64,000 bases of DNA from Medicago truncatula (taxonomy: Eukaryota; Streptophyta; Magnoliopsida; Fabales; Fabaceae), in NCBI RefSeq assembly GCF_003473485.1, contig NC_053045.1:36368494-36432493 (forward strand), written 5' to 3'. A model generated the notes under the pieces. That model searched no databases. It was not told the origin of the DNA and was given only the letters and a program-made list of their open reading frames with translations. The stretch's first letter is position 1. The number at the start of each line of letters is the position of its first letter. Position numbers and translations under genes: made by a program. Below, piece after piece: positions 34,921 through 46,900 of the stretch.

Positions 34921-36711
34921 TATCGAAGGCAGGAAAGGAAGTTATGATCAAATATGTGTTACAATCTATTCCTTCATATATAAGGAAGTTATGATCAAAT
35001 ATGTGTTACAATCTATTCCTTCATATATAATGAGCATTTATCTTTTGCCGAATTCAGTTATAGATGATATTGAGAAGATGATCATTGCATTTTGGTGGGG
35101 AGGAAGAAGTAACGAGGGATTAAATGGATGGCTTGGGAACGTGTGGCATGCCCCAGAGAGTTTGGTGGAATGGGGTTTTGGAATTTCAAAGCTTTTAATA
35201 TTGTTATGGTAGCTAAGCAAGGATGGAGTTTTCTGTCTAAATCTGATTCTCTGTTTGCTAGAATTTTTAAATCGAGGTACTTTCCACGGTATTCACTTTT
35301 GAGTGCTAAACTCGGTAATAGCCCAAGCTTTGCTTGGCGGAGTATTTGGAATTCGCGTCAGTTACTTTTATATAGTTGTAGATGGACGATTGGAGATGGG
35401 CAACAGGTTAACTTGATGAATGATCCGTGGGTTCGAGGTGTTCACGGTAGCTGGATTCAATCCCCACAAGGCCAAGATGTGCATAGTTTGCGTGTGTCTG
35501 ATTTGATAGCTGACGAGGAACGAGTTTGGGACATTGATAAGATTGAATCTTTGTTTTCCGATGATATGGTGCAAGCTATTCTCGACACACCACTGTTTGC
35601 GGAAGTTCAGAATGATATAATAGCGTGGATGATGAAACGTAACGGGAGGTATATTGTTAAGACTGATTATAAACTGGCTATGATGGAGTTGTTACACACG
35701 GATCGGTTCCATGTTGAGGAAGAGTGGCATAGAATCTAGAAGGTGAATTCCCCTCATAAAGCACGTAATTTGTTATGGAGGATTTGCAGGGGGTGTGTTC
35801 CTACTCGTCTCCGACTTCGATCAAGACATGTACAATGTGAGTTGGTTTGCCCCTGTTGTGATACGGCTGTTGAGGATGATTGGCATGCTTTTGTAGGTTG
35901 TACGGTTGCGCGTGAAAGTTGGTATTGGGCAGGACTTTCGACTGTGCTGCAAACGCGTGTTGGAACTGAGAGCCGCTTGGCAGATTTTGTTTTTGACGTA
36001 TGTTGTTCAGAAAGCCGAAACACTGTTGGTCGAGTGGCTTTCCTTCTTTGGCAAATTTAGGCTGCTCGTAATGATGTCATTTGGAATGACGTTCATCATA
36101 CTTCAAAAGTCATTGGAAGGACAGCATTAGATGCATGGCAGCAATGGCAAGAGGTTCATAAACATCCATCACTATTGGTTGTGCCACACGGCCAGAATAG
36201 AGTGTAAGGTAACAACCCAGTTTGGGATAAACCAAGCGAGACATGGCTGAAGTGCAATGTGGATGCCGCGTTCCATGACCGTAACCATCTTACATCTTTT
36301 GTGTGTTGTGTTAGAGATTCCTTCGGGCTCAAACGAAATGGCAACAGGCAAATATGACTGTTTTGGAGGGGGAGGCAGTAGCCTTACTCGCTGCTATTCA
36401 CTTTGCTGATGTAAACAGATGGGACCGGGTTGTCTTCAAGTCTGACTCTGATACTCTAGTGCCAGCTCTATCGTCAGCGGGACATGGTAATTTAGAATTA
36501 TATGCGATTGTTTCTAGTATTATTTATCAGTTATCTTTACATTCCAACTTCGAGGAGAAGTTTGTTAGGAGACAAGCGAACATGGTTGCTCATACTTTAG
36601 CTAAGGTGGCCTGCTCTTGGGCTAGTCACTGTATTTTTAATTCTTATCCTTCTTGTATTAAACATTGGTTGATTAATGATAATAGTTAACTTTGTTTTGG
36701 TAAAAAAAAAA
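34921..36711 (+). mobile_element. LINE (non-LTR) fragment, 5' truncated, with poly(A)
   Basis: Open pieces at 34991-35125, 35128-35739, 35743-36060 and 36354-36689 read through the C-terminal part of a plant LINE: end of reverse transcriptase (LQSIPSYIMSIYLLP), GGMGFWNFKAFN, the zf-RVT zinc-binding region (HKARNLLWRICRGCVPTRLRL, shortened, and CPCCDTAVEDDWHAFVGC), and a plant-type RNase H (EGEAVALLAAIHFA, SDSDTL, RRQANMVAHTLAKVA). Frameshifts and stops separate them. A 10-base A-run ends it at about 36711. Truncation at the 5' side with an A-tail is the usual form of a LINE insertion. The flanking words TATGAATTTAT and TATAAATTTAT may be its imperfect target duplication. Confidence 0.8.
34935..35028 (+). 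repeat. 47-bp tandem duplication at the LINE 5' end
   Basis: Two adjacent identical copies of 47 bases starting AAGGAAGTTATGATC (34935 and 34982), so part of the reverse transcriptase end is repeated. Confidence 0.9.
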
Positions 36712-36998
36712 TATAAATTTATATATTTTTTATGCTTAAAAATTCATATTTAATTTGTGCTTTGTTAAAAAATTCTAATTTTTTGGGGATTTTTTTTTTT
36801 TACAATATTCTACATATTTTGTACAATTTTATTAAAAAATACAAAAGTTAACTTAAAAATAGGGACCAAAAGTAGTGATTGAAAATTTTATAAGGACTAA
36901 AAGTTGAAGGAAAATTTTAGAGGGATTAAACGAAAAGTTTGTATATTTATAGGGACCAAAAACATATTTAACCCTTAAATTAAAAAGCCTTAAATAAG

Positions 36999-37163
36999 TA
37001 AAAGGTCCATGTAAGTTGGCGCATTTTTTGTTTTAGTCCTTGTAAATTTTTTTGTTGCGAAACAAACCCTGTATTTATCAAACATTTTGGATCTAGTCCT
37101 TGTCGTTCAGTTCCGTGAAAAAAACCATGAGCTGGCTAACGGAGCAATATGTGGCACTTCGTG
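36999..37163 (+). repeat. Left TIR of the MULE
   Basis: About 165 bp, opening TAAAAGGTCCATGTAAGTTG; pairs with 40717-40882. Confidence 0.85.
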
Positions 37164-37294
37164 AGTTGGCACTAGTTAATGATTGGGGTTAGTATGGGGA
37201 CTAAAACCAAAAACGCAGTTTGACAGGGACTAATTTAAAAAAAAAACTAATTTTCAATTTTTGAATTTCAAAAACTTAAAATCCCTTCTTCTTC

Positions 37295-37295
<1 letters not shown>

Positions 37296-37332
<37 letters not shown>
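37296..37332 (+). repeat. (CT)n(AT)n microsatellite
   Basis: A CT run followed directly by an AT run, in the presumed 5' UTR of the GRF gene. The same compound motif in the same order lies at 39585-39660 in the transposase. Confidence 0.95.
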
Positions 37333-37429
37333 GGTTTTCTTCCTTCTTCCTCTCACTCACTCTCTGTCTCTCTTCTTTCCTTCTTCTTCCTCTATTTGGG
37401 CCCAACATTTTCAGGAGAATCATTCAATA

Positions 37430-37956
37430 ATGTCTTGTCATTCCATTTATCAATCATCATGTAATGAGTTGCCTTTTTGTGGTTGCAACAAAACCGCGAG
37501 GATGTTCATATCCAATTCAATTGAAAACCCTAAAAAGAGATATTGGAAATGCCCAACATATACTCTGAGTTTGCCGTTGTAATACTTGGTTTTTTTTTCT
37601 TCTTCTTATTTTCACACATTTTAATTTGCTGCATATGTTTGTTTTCATCTCAGATTGCTAATAGTTGTAAGTTGTACATATGTGATGATGAAATTGAAGG
37701 ACATCCCCCATATGTCCGTCCTGTACCAGTACAAGCAATTGAAGCATCATCATCTGCCTTGAAGAAGCTTCCTTGTGACAAAAACTGTGAAGAAGTAATG
37801 AAAGATTTTATCCTGTTGATGAAAGAGATGAGAATTAACAAAAATGAGAAGTTTAAGAAGAAGCTTGAGCAATCAAGGAAGAAGAGCAACCTGTTTATGA
37901 TTTTGTTGATCTTATCTTGGATATCTTTTGCTTTGTTTGTGATGAATTTAAGCTGA
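37430..37956 (+). CDS. GRF-type zinc-finger protein with C-terminal membrane segment
   Basis: Two exons, 37430-37578 and 37665-37956, 146 residues, join at phase 2 (TT|T). Residues 15-58 fit a GRF zinc finger: C17-x-C19, then NPKKRYWKC (C41) in place of the family's NPGRRFYxC, then C51-KLYICDDE, with acidic residues where the family has W-x-D. Residues 75-122 are charged and probably coiled (KKLPCDKNCEEVMKD, KKLEQSRKKS). Residues 124-145 are a hydrophobic tail anchor (NLFMILLILSWISFALFVMN). The gene lies inside the MULE, reading in from the left TIR and converging on the transposase. Alternative acceptors 14 bases upstream would break the frame. Unlike the transposase it shows no lesion. Small GRF-TM proteins are numerous in legume genomes; their role is unknown to me. 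Confidence 0.65.
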
Positions 37957-38129
37957 ATGGCTAAGTTGTCAAAACTATGTTCAAGTTGTGTATTTTGGTT
38001 TGTAATGGTTTGGTTTATTTCCTTTGGAGTTTTATTGTAATTGAAACATGAGTTTTAGTGGTTTAATTGAATTAATGGAATGATGTTTGTTTATTGTCCT
38101 TTAAAGTATTTTGTGTGCTGAATTTGATA

Positions 38130-38774
38130 ACAAAAAAACATGATTAAGACTAACAAACAAATAGATAACAGTAGCTAGAAAAATTAAGCACTTAAATATG
38201 CAATTAATGAAAAATTACAACTAATTGATTATGATTGAACTCTAACCCCCTTACCTCAATTAGCAAATAATCCTAGCTAAAACTTCAATTTAACTCCTAG
38301 AATCTCCATCACCTCTTGGGTCTTCAAGTTTTTCTCCCTTCTAACCCTTCTATCTTCTCTTGAACTCTCTCTTTCTACCTCTCTCAAAATTCTTGTGAAA
38401 TGAAATGAAAACCTATTTTCTCTAAAGTATAGAACTTATATAGACTATACTCAAATGGGCTTAACCCTAATGCCTTAGTGTGCTTAACCCACTCATTCAC
38501 AAATTCTAAAATGTTTCTACTCACTTAACGGTAAAATAAATACAACAATCACTTACTGGCTCGCAACTAATTACCACACTAGTAACTTAGTAAAATAATG
38601 GTTCTCACTTGAAACACTGAAAATAATCATCACCATTACTAAATTACCTTACTCACAAAATGACCAAATTACCCGTCTAACACGAAACCCATTAAAATGC
38701 ACCAAACGATAAATAATCACACACAAGCACATAAAAACAATTAAAATAATTATAGCGAAAATCGGGCTGTTACA
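38130..38774 (-). mobile_element. Gypsy-type LTR fragment within the transposase gene
   Basis: On the minus strand it starts TGTAACAGCCCGATTTTCGC, a start I associate with chromovirus Ty3/gypsy LTRs, and carries a TATA-like CTATATAAG near 38433. It interrupts the transposase exactly after ..VEHRL. The expected continuation of the transposase on its other side is absent, so the far end and the transposase C-terminus were lost together. The left limit at about 38130 is approximate. Confidence 0.65.
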
Positions 38775-39578
38775 CAGTCTATGTTCCACACTCTCAAACA
38801 ATTCATCAAATACAACCATCAAACCCTATGATTCATAAATGAAAACAAGGAACAAGGTAAGTCAAAATACATGAAATTAAGAATGGAAACAAAATTAATA
38901 AAAGAATAAAGTAAATCAAAATAAAGAATTACCTTCTATTGGTCAGAGATGAAAACCCATCTCTTATCTTAACCAATATCCTCAAATAACAAGGTTAAAA
39001 ACCACTTCCAAGATTCTTTTGTTTCAATTTCACAAACCCCAAAAGCTAGTGGATAATATTGATCATTTGGGTCCCTAGCTACAACAATTAAAAGTGTACC
39101 TCCATATTTGGTCTTCAAATGGCATCCATCTGCACCTATGAAAGGTCTACAGGCAATAGTAAACCCTTTTTTGATACCATCAAAATTGAAATAAAAGGAT
39201 GAGAACCTTGGTTGTAGTTGTGGACCAAGCATCTCCATGTTGATCATGCACGTGTTTCCTCGATTAACCCTCTGCAATTCAGCTGAGTACTTCCACAACA
39301 GGTTGTACTGCTTTGCAGCATCACCCTCAATCTTCTCCTTTGCAATTGCTTTGGCCCTCCATGCTCTGTTTATGGTTATACCCACAACGTGTGTGGTTGA
39401 CATCTTCTTGAACACAACCTTTGATTCCCACTTTGAAGTTGCAGATCTATTCAAAGTTGCCCTGCAACATGTGTGCTTTTCATGCCACCGTTTCACTCTA
39501 AAAGTGTGTTTATCCCCCACTTTACTTACAAGTGCCCAGAAACCACATTTGACCTTGCATTCTACCCTTACTCTCTCC

Positions 39579-39662
<84 letters not shown>

Positions 39663-40462
39663 TTTTTAATAAATTTTATTTCCCACCCATTTAAAACTGA
39701 CCACTCAATAATAGCCTCTTTAAATTCAGCCAATGACTTAAACTTCAACCCAAGTTTAAACTTATAACTCTTTGATAACTCATCCATATTAAACTTATCA
39801 TATCTTGGTTCTTTTTCATCACCTGATGCATCAGGGTCACTACTATCAAGTTCCTCGCTAACATACCCAACATCCAAATCATCTACAACAAATGATGATG
39901 AACCAGAAACACAACTCAACACATTCATCCTTCTACTGTTAGCATCCATTGCATTGGTCTTTTTAGGAGGAGGAGGAGGAGGTAGAGGAGGGTCCTCACC
40001 TTTAATTCCAAGCTCATCATCCAAACCCAGTGATCTTTTCTCCTCACTATCATCAAGTCTTGCACCATCATGTTCATCTTCACTACTCTCAGTTTCATCA
40101 CCAGAGACTTCATTTCCAACATCATCTTTTCCTCCAGAAACTTCATATACACCATTAACAAATCCTCCAGAAACATCAACTGCACCATCATCAACACCTC
40201 CAGAAACATTAATAGGACCTCCTCCAACACTGGCTCCTACAATCCCTATCACTAAATGCTCAACATATATGCGAGCCACACTGTTTTGGATAACATAGTC
40301 AGAAATCCTGCCAGTGTCATTGTCATCAATAATCCTAACATACTTGTCCTCCTCATTAATATACCACCATAATCGATACTTAAGATGATCATCATATCCA
40401 AACTGCTTTAAAATACCAGTGGCTTCAAAATAGCTCCACCTATATTTACCTTCAAAGATCAA
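38775..40462 (-). pseudogene. Mutator-like transposase (MuDR family), C-terminus lost
   Basis: The N-terminal region (GKYRWSYFEATGILKQFGY, then VARIYVEHLV) is like MULE transposases; an acidic Asp/Gly/Ser-rich segment follows, then LGLKFKSLAEFKEAIIEWS and the MuDR-type zinc region (WHEKHTCCRATLN). The MULE core has FIGADGCHLKTKYGG with the first catalytic Asp, then VARDPNDQYYPLAFG and SWKWFL. TAA at about 38969 replaces the Gln of GQDKRWVFISD and a TAG follows. An intron (about 38832-38930) then leads to FDELFESVEHRL, where the LTR fragment sits. The frame is also disturbed by the AT/CT microsatellite at 39585-39660. No plausible ATG was found at the 5' end. Confidence 0.85.
39585..39660 (+). 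repeat. (CT)n(AT)n microsatellite in the transposase
   Basis: CT repeats to about 39612 followed by AT repeats to about 39660. On the coding minus strand it lies between FIKND and the CGFWALV segment, where the original seems to have been an Arg/Glu-rich GA stretch that expanded. Confidence 0.95.
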
Positions 40463-40716
40463 AACACAACTGTTTAATCTTCTTCTTCAACTGTCTAATG
40501 CCTTTGATCACCATCGTATTCTGAAATGGTAAGGCTTCTACGTCGTTTTTCGCCTACGATTACTGCCAAAACCGCTTCTTCTCTCACCGAAACTGACTTT
40601 CTGCCTTTCTAACTTCAGACAATGAAACCCTAAAACACAAGGACGAAAATGAAAAATGTAAGGCATTTTTTCAATATAAAGGGGGCAAACACTAATGCCA
40701 TCTCATCAACTACCTA

Positions 40717-40882
40717 GTCATCAGATGCCACGTATTGCTCCGTTAGCTAACTCATCGTTTTTTCACGAAATTGAACGACAAGGACCAGATTTAAAATGTT
40801 TGGTAAATACAGGGTTTGTCTCGGAACAAAAAAGTTTACAAAGACTAAAACAAAAAATACGCCAATTTACAATCACCTTTTA
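40717..40882 (-). repeat. Right TIR of the MULE
   Basis: Reverse-complement partner of 36999-37163. It ends 102 bp before the first AlaRS ATG. Confidence 0.85.
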
Positions 40883-40983
40883 TTTCTAAGTCGTTATCCT
40901 ACTATCTCTTTTATCTTAATTGAACTAAAAAAAAAAAAAAAGAAGAATAAAAGATTGATATCCACATTAGAAGAGGGTTGCGA

Positions 40984-43900
40984 ATGAAAAGAGGTTTCAG
41001 TTTACTCATCTCTCTCTGTAACCGTAACATTCTATTAGCGCCGCCACCCTCTCACGGTATCTCGAGATCTCTTCTCTCCACCTCCGCCGTCTCCACCGCC
41101 ATGACAGGAACTGATACACTCGATATCGAGTGGCCGGCGAATCGCGTCAGAGATACCTTCGTCAAGTTCTTCGAAGAGAAGAATCATGTCTACTGGAAAT
41201 CCAGTCCCGTCGTCCCCGTCAATGACCCTACTCTCCTCTTCGCCAACGCCGGTAGCTTCCCTCCCTCATCTCTCTTCTATGGTTATTATTGTTATGCACT
41301 ATTACTTACAATCACTCGAGTAACCAGTTAGATTTTGGTGATTCTTAGAATTGAATTTGCAATCGAAGTTCTTGTAATTTTATTGCCTAGAAATAGAATC
41401 TCAAATTGAAATCTACTATTTTATTGGTTTTTATTTGAGTTGTCCAATTTCAATAACAAAGTCTAAGATATACTGTTTTGACACCAGCTATAAGCTGTTT
41501 TCATAAATCATTTTGGAGAGCTTATGGAAGTAAGTTGAAAATAGGATATGGATATGTTATAAGCTGTTTCTATAAGCTCTTTCAAACAGTTCCACAAGTG
41601 CTTATACCCAGATAAACTACAATAAGTCAATACAAAGAGGTCGTAAATACTGATGATAGGTAAATATAGTAATCTTGCTGTAATTTTTGTTATGATTTTA
41701 TATGTGATAGGGATGAACCAGTACAAGCCAATATTTTTGGGGACTGTTGATCCCAACACTGCATTGAGCAAACTCTCCCGTGCTTGCAATACCCAAAAGT
41801 GCATTCGAGCTGGTGGTAAGCACAATGATCTTGACGATGTGGGGAAAGACACTTACCATCACACCTTCTTTGAGATGTTAGGTAATTGGTCCTTTGGCGA
41901 TTACTTCAAAGAAGAAGCCATTAGCTGGGCATGGGAGTTACTCACCAAAGTATGCTTTATCAATTGGAGTTTTATATCTTGCTTCTTGAACTATGTGCTT
42001 TATGTTGTTTCACCTGCTTGTTAATAAAATTATATAGTTTAGTAAAATCATTATGGGATTATTTTTTTATTTTTTAATTTTGCTTTGGAATGACATCTAA
42101 TTCTAAACTTTAAAAGCTAGGGAGTAGGAAGTTACTGAAGCTACCCATACTGGGATATATTCCTATTGACTGTTTCTTCTATATTAATTAGGTTTTCGTG
42201 CTGCTTAAATAACATGTTTCAATTAGAAACTGCACCATCACTCACTGCAGCTAACCACCACTTCCATCCTGTCAATTATACCATGCCTACCACTACTGCT
42301 CTGGGTTCCCTTTGATGACAAATTATATTTTTGAATTAATAGTTGCAGATACCAGTCTTAGCACTGCCAATCCCAACCCAACGTGGCCTTCGGTTTCTAA
42401 ATGTGGATAAATTAATAGTAAAAGTCAATTAAAACGTTCAATTCAATTTGAATAAGCTCGCTAAAGTTATTATGTTTATAGGTGTCTATCTATCGTGTTT
42501 GCAGTATCTTCAAACGCAAAAGTTGATAGTTATTTAGTTCCTCAGTAGATATATAGTGCATTACTAAATTCTTTTGTGGTTACATAATCTACTTCTTTAC
42601 TGTATTGTAGGTTTATAAATTACCATCAGATCGCATTTATGCCACATATTTTGGCGGTGATGAGAAGGCTGGTCTTGCCCCTGATACTGAGGCTAGAGAT
42701 ATATGGTTAAAGTTTTTGCCACCTGGACGTGTGCTTCCTTTTGGCTGCAAAGTATGTTTTTACTACGTTTTCTCTTAAATATGTGGAATGAAATATTTTC
42801 ATAATATATGCAAAGTCCATTTAATATCAAAGTAATATTTAATAATTTGATTTGATACATTTACCATTTATGTAATATTGTCTGCCATCTAGGTTATAAT
42901 TTGTACTGAAAACAATTATTTGACTCTGCTTTGTTGGGTTCTCTTCTTAAAAGGAAAATCTGGGGAAACAACCTTTCCCTATTTTTTAATTTTTTATTTT
43001 TATGAAGAAAAAAATAAAGAATAGTAGCTTTAGCTCTAACCTAAAGAGCTTATACATCTCTTCTCTCTCTTTTTTTTTTCCTAATTTCCTTAACCTCCTT
43101 TCTTTCTTCTTTAAAATCATAGTAACCCCTCGTCATCCCATCACAAGCCCATGTCACAAGCAGTAGGCTACTACTTGCAACAAAACTACAAGTCAACCTA
43201 GTGGGCTACTATACTATAAGTGCAGCCTTCTCTCCTTTCATCTGAGCTACACCCCACCCAGTCTCTCACGATCCATCCCCTGGAGTCCCACGACCGCTGA
43301 TGTCATCTTATTTTTGCAAACAGGATCCTCTGTTTTCTGTGAACAGAACAGATCGGGGCTCTCTGTTTTCTGTACAAAAAAAACCTTTGTCTTCAAAACA
43401 GATCTAACATCCTTTTCTGCCAATTTTACTCTTTTGTTTTCAGCCAACAGTAGTTCTACTCTCTGTTTCCTGCTGTTAGAATTACAGTCAGGGTTGCCAG
43501 CATTCATTCTAGAACTATAGATAGAATAGAGAATCGGAAATGCTTCTTGAGCTGTTTCTTTGATTATGATTTGTTAACCATTTCAATGATCTTTGCTATC
43601 TATTTATAGACTACGCCAGCTGTAACTAGTTACAGTTAGTTACAGTGCGTTTGAGACTACAACTATGTATATAAACCTTAGCTGCTACATACTCTTAATA
43701 TCTGCTGTTAGTTTTTCTCCAACAACCATGGCAACTTCATCTAAACCATCACCAACAGGTCCAAAAAACAGGACATCCACCTCTCCATAAGTGGTTTATT
43801 GTGCTCAAATGTTTATTTTTTACGTATTTGTTTAGTTTCTCAGATACTATGTCTGTGTTTGTAGAATTGTTTTGTAATCTGGCAAAAAATTATTTGAATT

Positions 43901-46900
43901 TTGGGGTGACACATGTTATTCAGCTATTCTAGTTTCCGTTTGGCTGATCCGTTATCCGGGATTGACAACCTAGTTTTTCTTATAAAGCTAAAACTGGCTT
44001 TAACTTTAAATAGCTTTAAGTTATAGTTAAAAACTAAAGTCAGGCGAAGCGCTACCATAGACCCTCAATTTACGTAGATGACAACAGCTTGTTGCTTTTC
44101 TGATGATATATTGAAAGTTATCTTTGTTCTTGAAAGGCGTTGCAATTACCTCATAAGAAAGTAATTTTAGATGTTTTATTCGTTCACTTCTATTATTCTA
44201 TGCCCGTCTCGAATATACGAACCATTAAAAATTATAATAACAAATTAACAATGTGACTGATGGTAGTTATCAATGATTAACCTCTTCTTTTCTGAAAAAA
44301 AAACAAATGAAAATTTAAATGGATTTATTTAAATAATGGAGTCATGCAAAATCTATTTAACATTATATTGTAAATTGTTTCTGGACTGAATTAGCAAATC
44401 TAATTAGGTGTTTATCTTTCGATAGGACAATTTTTGGGAGATGGGTGACACCGGTCCTTGTGGACCTTGCACAGAAATTCATTTTGACAGAATTGGCAAC
44501 CGGGATGCTGCATCTTTGGTTAATAACGACGATCCGACATGCATTGAGATATGGAACCTCGTCTTTATTCAGGTATTTTAATGATATCTAGTGTGTTAGT
44601 GTTACTGCCATTTCTCCTCCTGCCCGCCCACCCACAATAAAATTTGTGTACTTGATAAGTTGGTTTTAGAATCCACTGTTCTAGCATGCACACTTTTTTC
44701 TATACCAATGAAATTTGTATCTTACATGTTTCTGTTGATCCCATCTACATTATAAGTTAGCATTAGAATCAGCATGCAAACTTTTTCTTTCCCCGTGAAG
44801 TCTTATCTTATATGTTTCTGTTTGTCTCACCACAGTTCAACAGGGAGGCTGACAGTTCTCTTAAATCCCTGCCTGCAAAGCATGTTGACACTGGAATGGG
44901 TTTTGAACGACTGACCTCTATACTGCAGAGGAAGTTGAGCAACTATGACACTGATGTCTTCATGCCTATATTTGATGCTATTCAGCTGGTATGGTTGTTA
45001 AGGAACTAAAGCTTATCATATTTCCATATATATTTTTAAAACTAGAATCACATGTAGTCTTGAATTGTAAAACTTGTTATATTTTGTTGCTTATCACCCT
45101 TTGAAGAGAATGTTTACACACATGGGAGAAAGTATTTTGTTCGTAGGCCTTTTATTAGGCACACTTATTTTAGGCGCGCAGGTCCATTTTAAATGGCCCA
45201 GCCCTGACCTAGTTTAATATTATGTAATAGATTATATCTGTAGAATAAATAGAAGGGGCAGAACTGACATGAGAGGTTATATTGCTTATGGTTGGGAGAG
45301 AGTCAAGACACTAGGCTCTCTAACATCCTAGCAGTTTCCAGCAGTTGCAACTTCCTGTTGTTATCCCTTCTGTATTCTTTTTTGGTGGTGGCTGGGGTTT
45401 GAACCCCGAACCTTGCATATATTATGCATTGTCCATACCAACTGAGCTAAACTCACAAGGACATCCCTTTTGTATTCTAACTAAAGAGAAAGAGAACCAC
45501 AGTTTCCCAGGTATTATAAATAAAAGTCCTACTATTCAGAATTATATGGTCCCAGTTTAACATGTTTTCAAATTCATCTGGACCAATTTTTTTCTTTTTC
45601 TCAAGAATGGTTGAGTAATGTTTACAAATATATAACGAACGATACTCTTCAAAGGGATGTCAATAATCTTCGTTGCTCAAGATGATGCCCCCCCCCCCCT
45701 TTTGTATTCTAACTAAAGAGAAAGAGAACCACAGTTTCCCAGGTATTATAAATAAAAGTCCTACTATTCAGAATTATATGGTCCCAGTTTAACATGTTTT
45801 CAAATTCATCTGGACCAATTTTTTTCTTTTTCTCAAGAATGGTTGAGTAATGTTTACAAATATATAACGAACGATACTCTTCAAAGGGATGTCAATAATC
45901 TTCGTTGCTCAAGATGATGCCCCCCCCCCCCCTTCTGTTTCACAGCTTATGCTCATGGATGTCAATGTATAGCTCCCTGTAGGTTTAACTATATCAAATT
46001 CCGTGTCTACTTCTCTTGTTTTCTATTTGGGCATCTTGTTACAACTCTTCCTAAGTCTGTTTGATAATCTATTCTGTTCTCTGAATGCTGCCTTCTGAAA
46101 TATCTATTTATACCTTTGGAGTTTGGGCATAGATCTATGCATGTGAATTGTAAGTTCTGCTTGCTAGTCTTAAATGACGTTCTTTCAGAACTGTTGGCTT
46201 CCTATACATGCAATCTGAAACATGTCATATTCATAATCCAATTATTCAATGAACACGTGCATGTCTGTGAATTGTTTTTCATTTAGCATACTGATTTTAT
46301 ATCTGTAACTGTAAACTGACCGGGAAATGATATCTGGTTAAATTGATATATAATTCCGTTTTCCTGTAAAACATAACAGGCAACTGGTGCTCGGCCATAT
46401 TCTGGGAAAGTTGGACCAGAAGATGCAGATAAAATTGACATGGCATACAGGGTTGTTGCAGATCACATCAGGACTCTGTCATTTGCCATTGCTGATGGGT
46501 CTCGTCCTGGTAGGATATTGTAACTTTGTATTGTTATTGACATACTTTCTCTATGGGGATTCCAAAATTTTAACTCTCCAGTTTCATCAAAATTGCTGCC
46601 TTTTTCCCTCATGTCTTTAGGAAGGCATCTTTTTCACAGATAGGGTCGTAGCCCTTGGGGAGATGCACAGCGAAGATAAATTTTCTACCACTTATTGGTG
46701 ATTTTGAATTATATAAAATTTTTATTGTGATGCAAGCTGTAGAACAGATTATCTAAGTGAACACCATGTACTCACTCACTTTAAAATTTAGGATGTCCAT
46801 CATTATTGTGTTTTGATGATAGGGAGAGGAATGCTTACCTTAATTTTGTCATTCTTCCATATTTTGTAGGTAATGAAGGTCGTGAGTATGTTCTGAGGCG

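Larger units (their letters stand above)
34678..36974. mobile_element. MULE-type MITE enlarged by a central LINE fragment
   Basis: The left end GGGTTAAATGTGTTTTTGTC and the reverse complement of the right end (GGGTTAAATATGTTTTTGG) open long inverted arms of about 240 bp. A perfect 9-bp direct repeat TTAAATTAA flanks them (34669-34677 and 36975-36983). Without the central LINE segment the element would be about 0.5 kb, close to the related MITE at 58411-58944, whose arms share GTTTTTGG..CCCTATAAA and the inner word TTTTTTAACA. A 9-bp duplication points to Mutator-like transposition. Confidence 0.85.
36999..40882. mobile_element. MULE with long TIRs, transposase pseudogene and a second convergent gene
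   Basis: The left arm 36999-37163 matches the reverse complement of 40717-40882 over about 165 bp (shared words GCGAAACAAACCC-like, TTTTGTTTTAGTC, GGAGCAATA). Inside are a Mutator-type transposase on the minus strand, reading inward from the right TIR, and a GRF zinc-finger gene on the plus strand, reading inward from the left TIR. A gypsy-type LTR fragment at about 38130-38774 cuts the transposase. No convincing target duplication was found. The left TIR begins only 15 bp after the target duplication of the previous element, and the right TIR ends about 100 bp before the AlaRS start. Confidence 0.85.

Noticed and set aside
39237-39767. Open frames on the plus strand across the AT/CT microsatellite
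   Set aside because: They are opposite-strand shadows of the MULE transposase and gain length from the repeat tract.
39954-40298. Open frames rich in Ser/Thr/Pro opposite the acidic part of the transposase
   Set aside because: Low-complexity antisense shadow of the acidic Asp/Gly/Ser-rich segment.
36984-40900. A 9-bp target duplication for the two-gene MULE
   Set aside because: Several register shifts around TAAAAGG were tried; no perfect repeat was found, so none is claimed.
45345-45560. 71-codon open frame in AlaRS intron 5
   Set aside because: It runs through a SINE and the start of the 232-bp duplication and has no protein similarity that I recognise.
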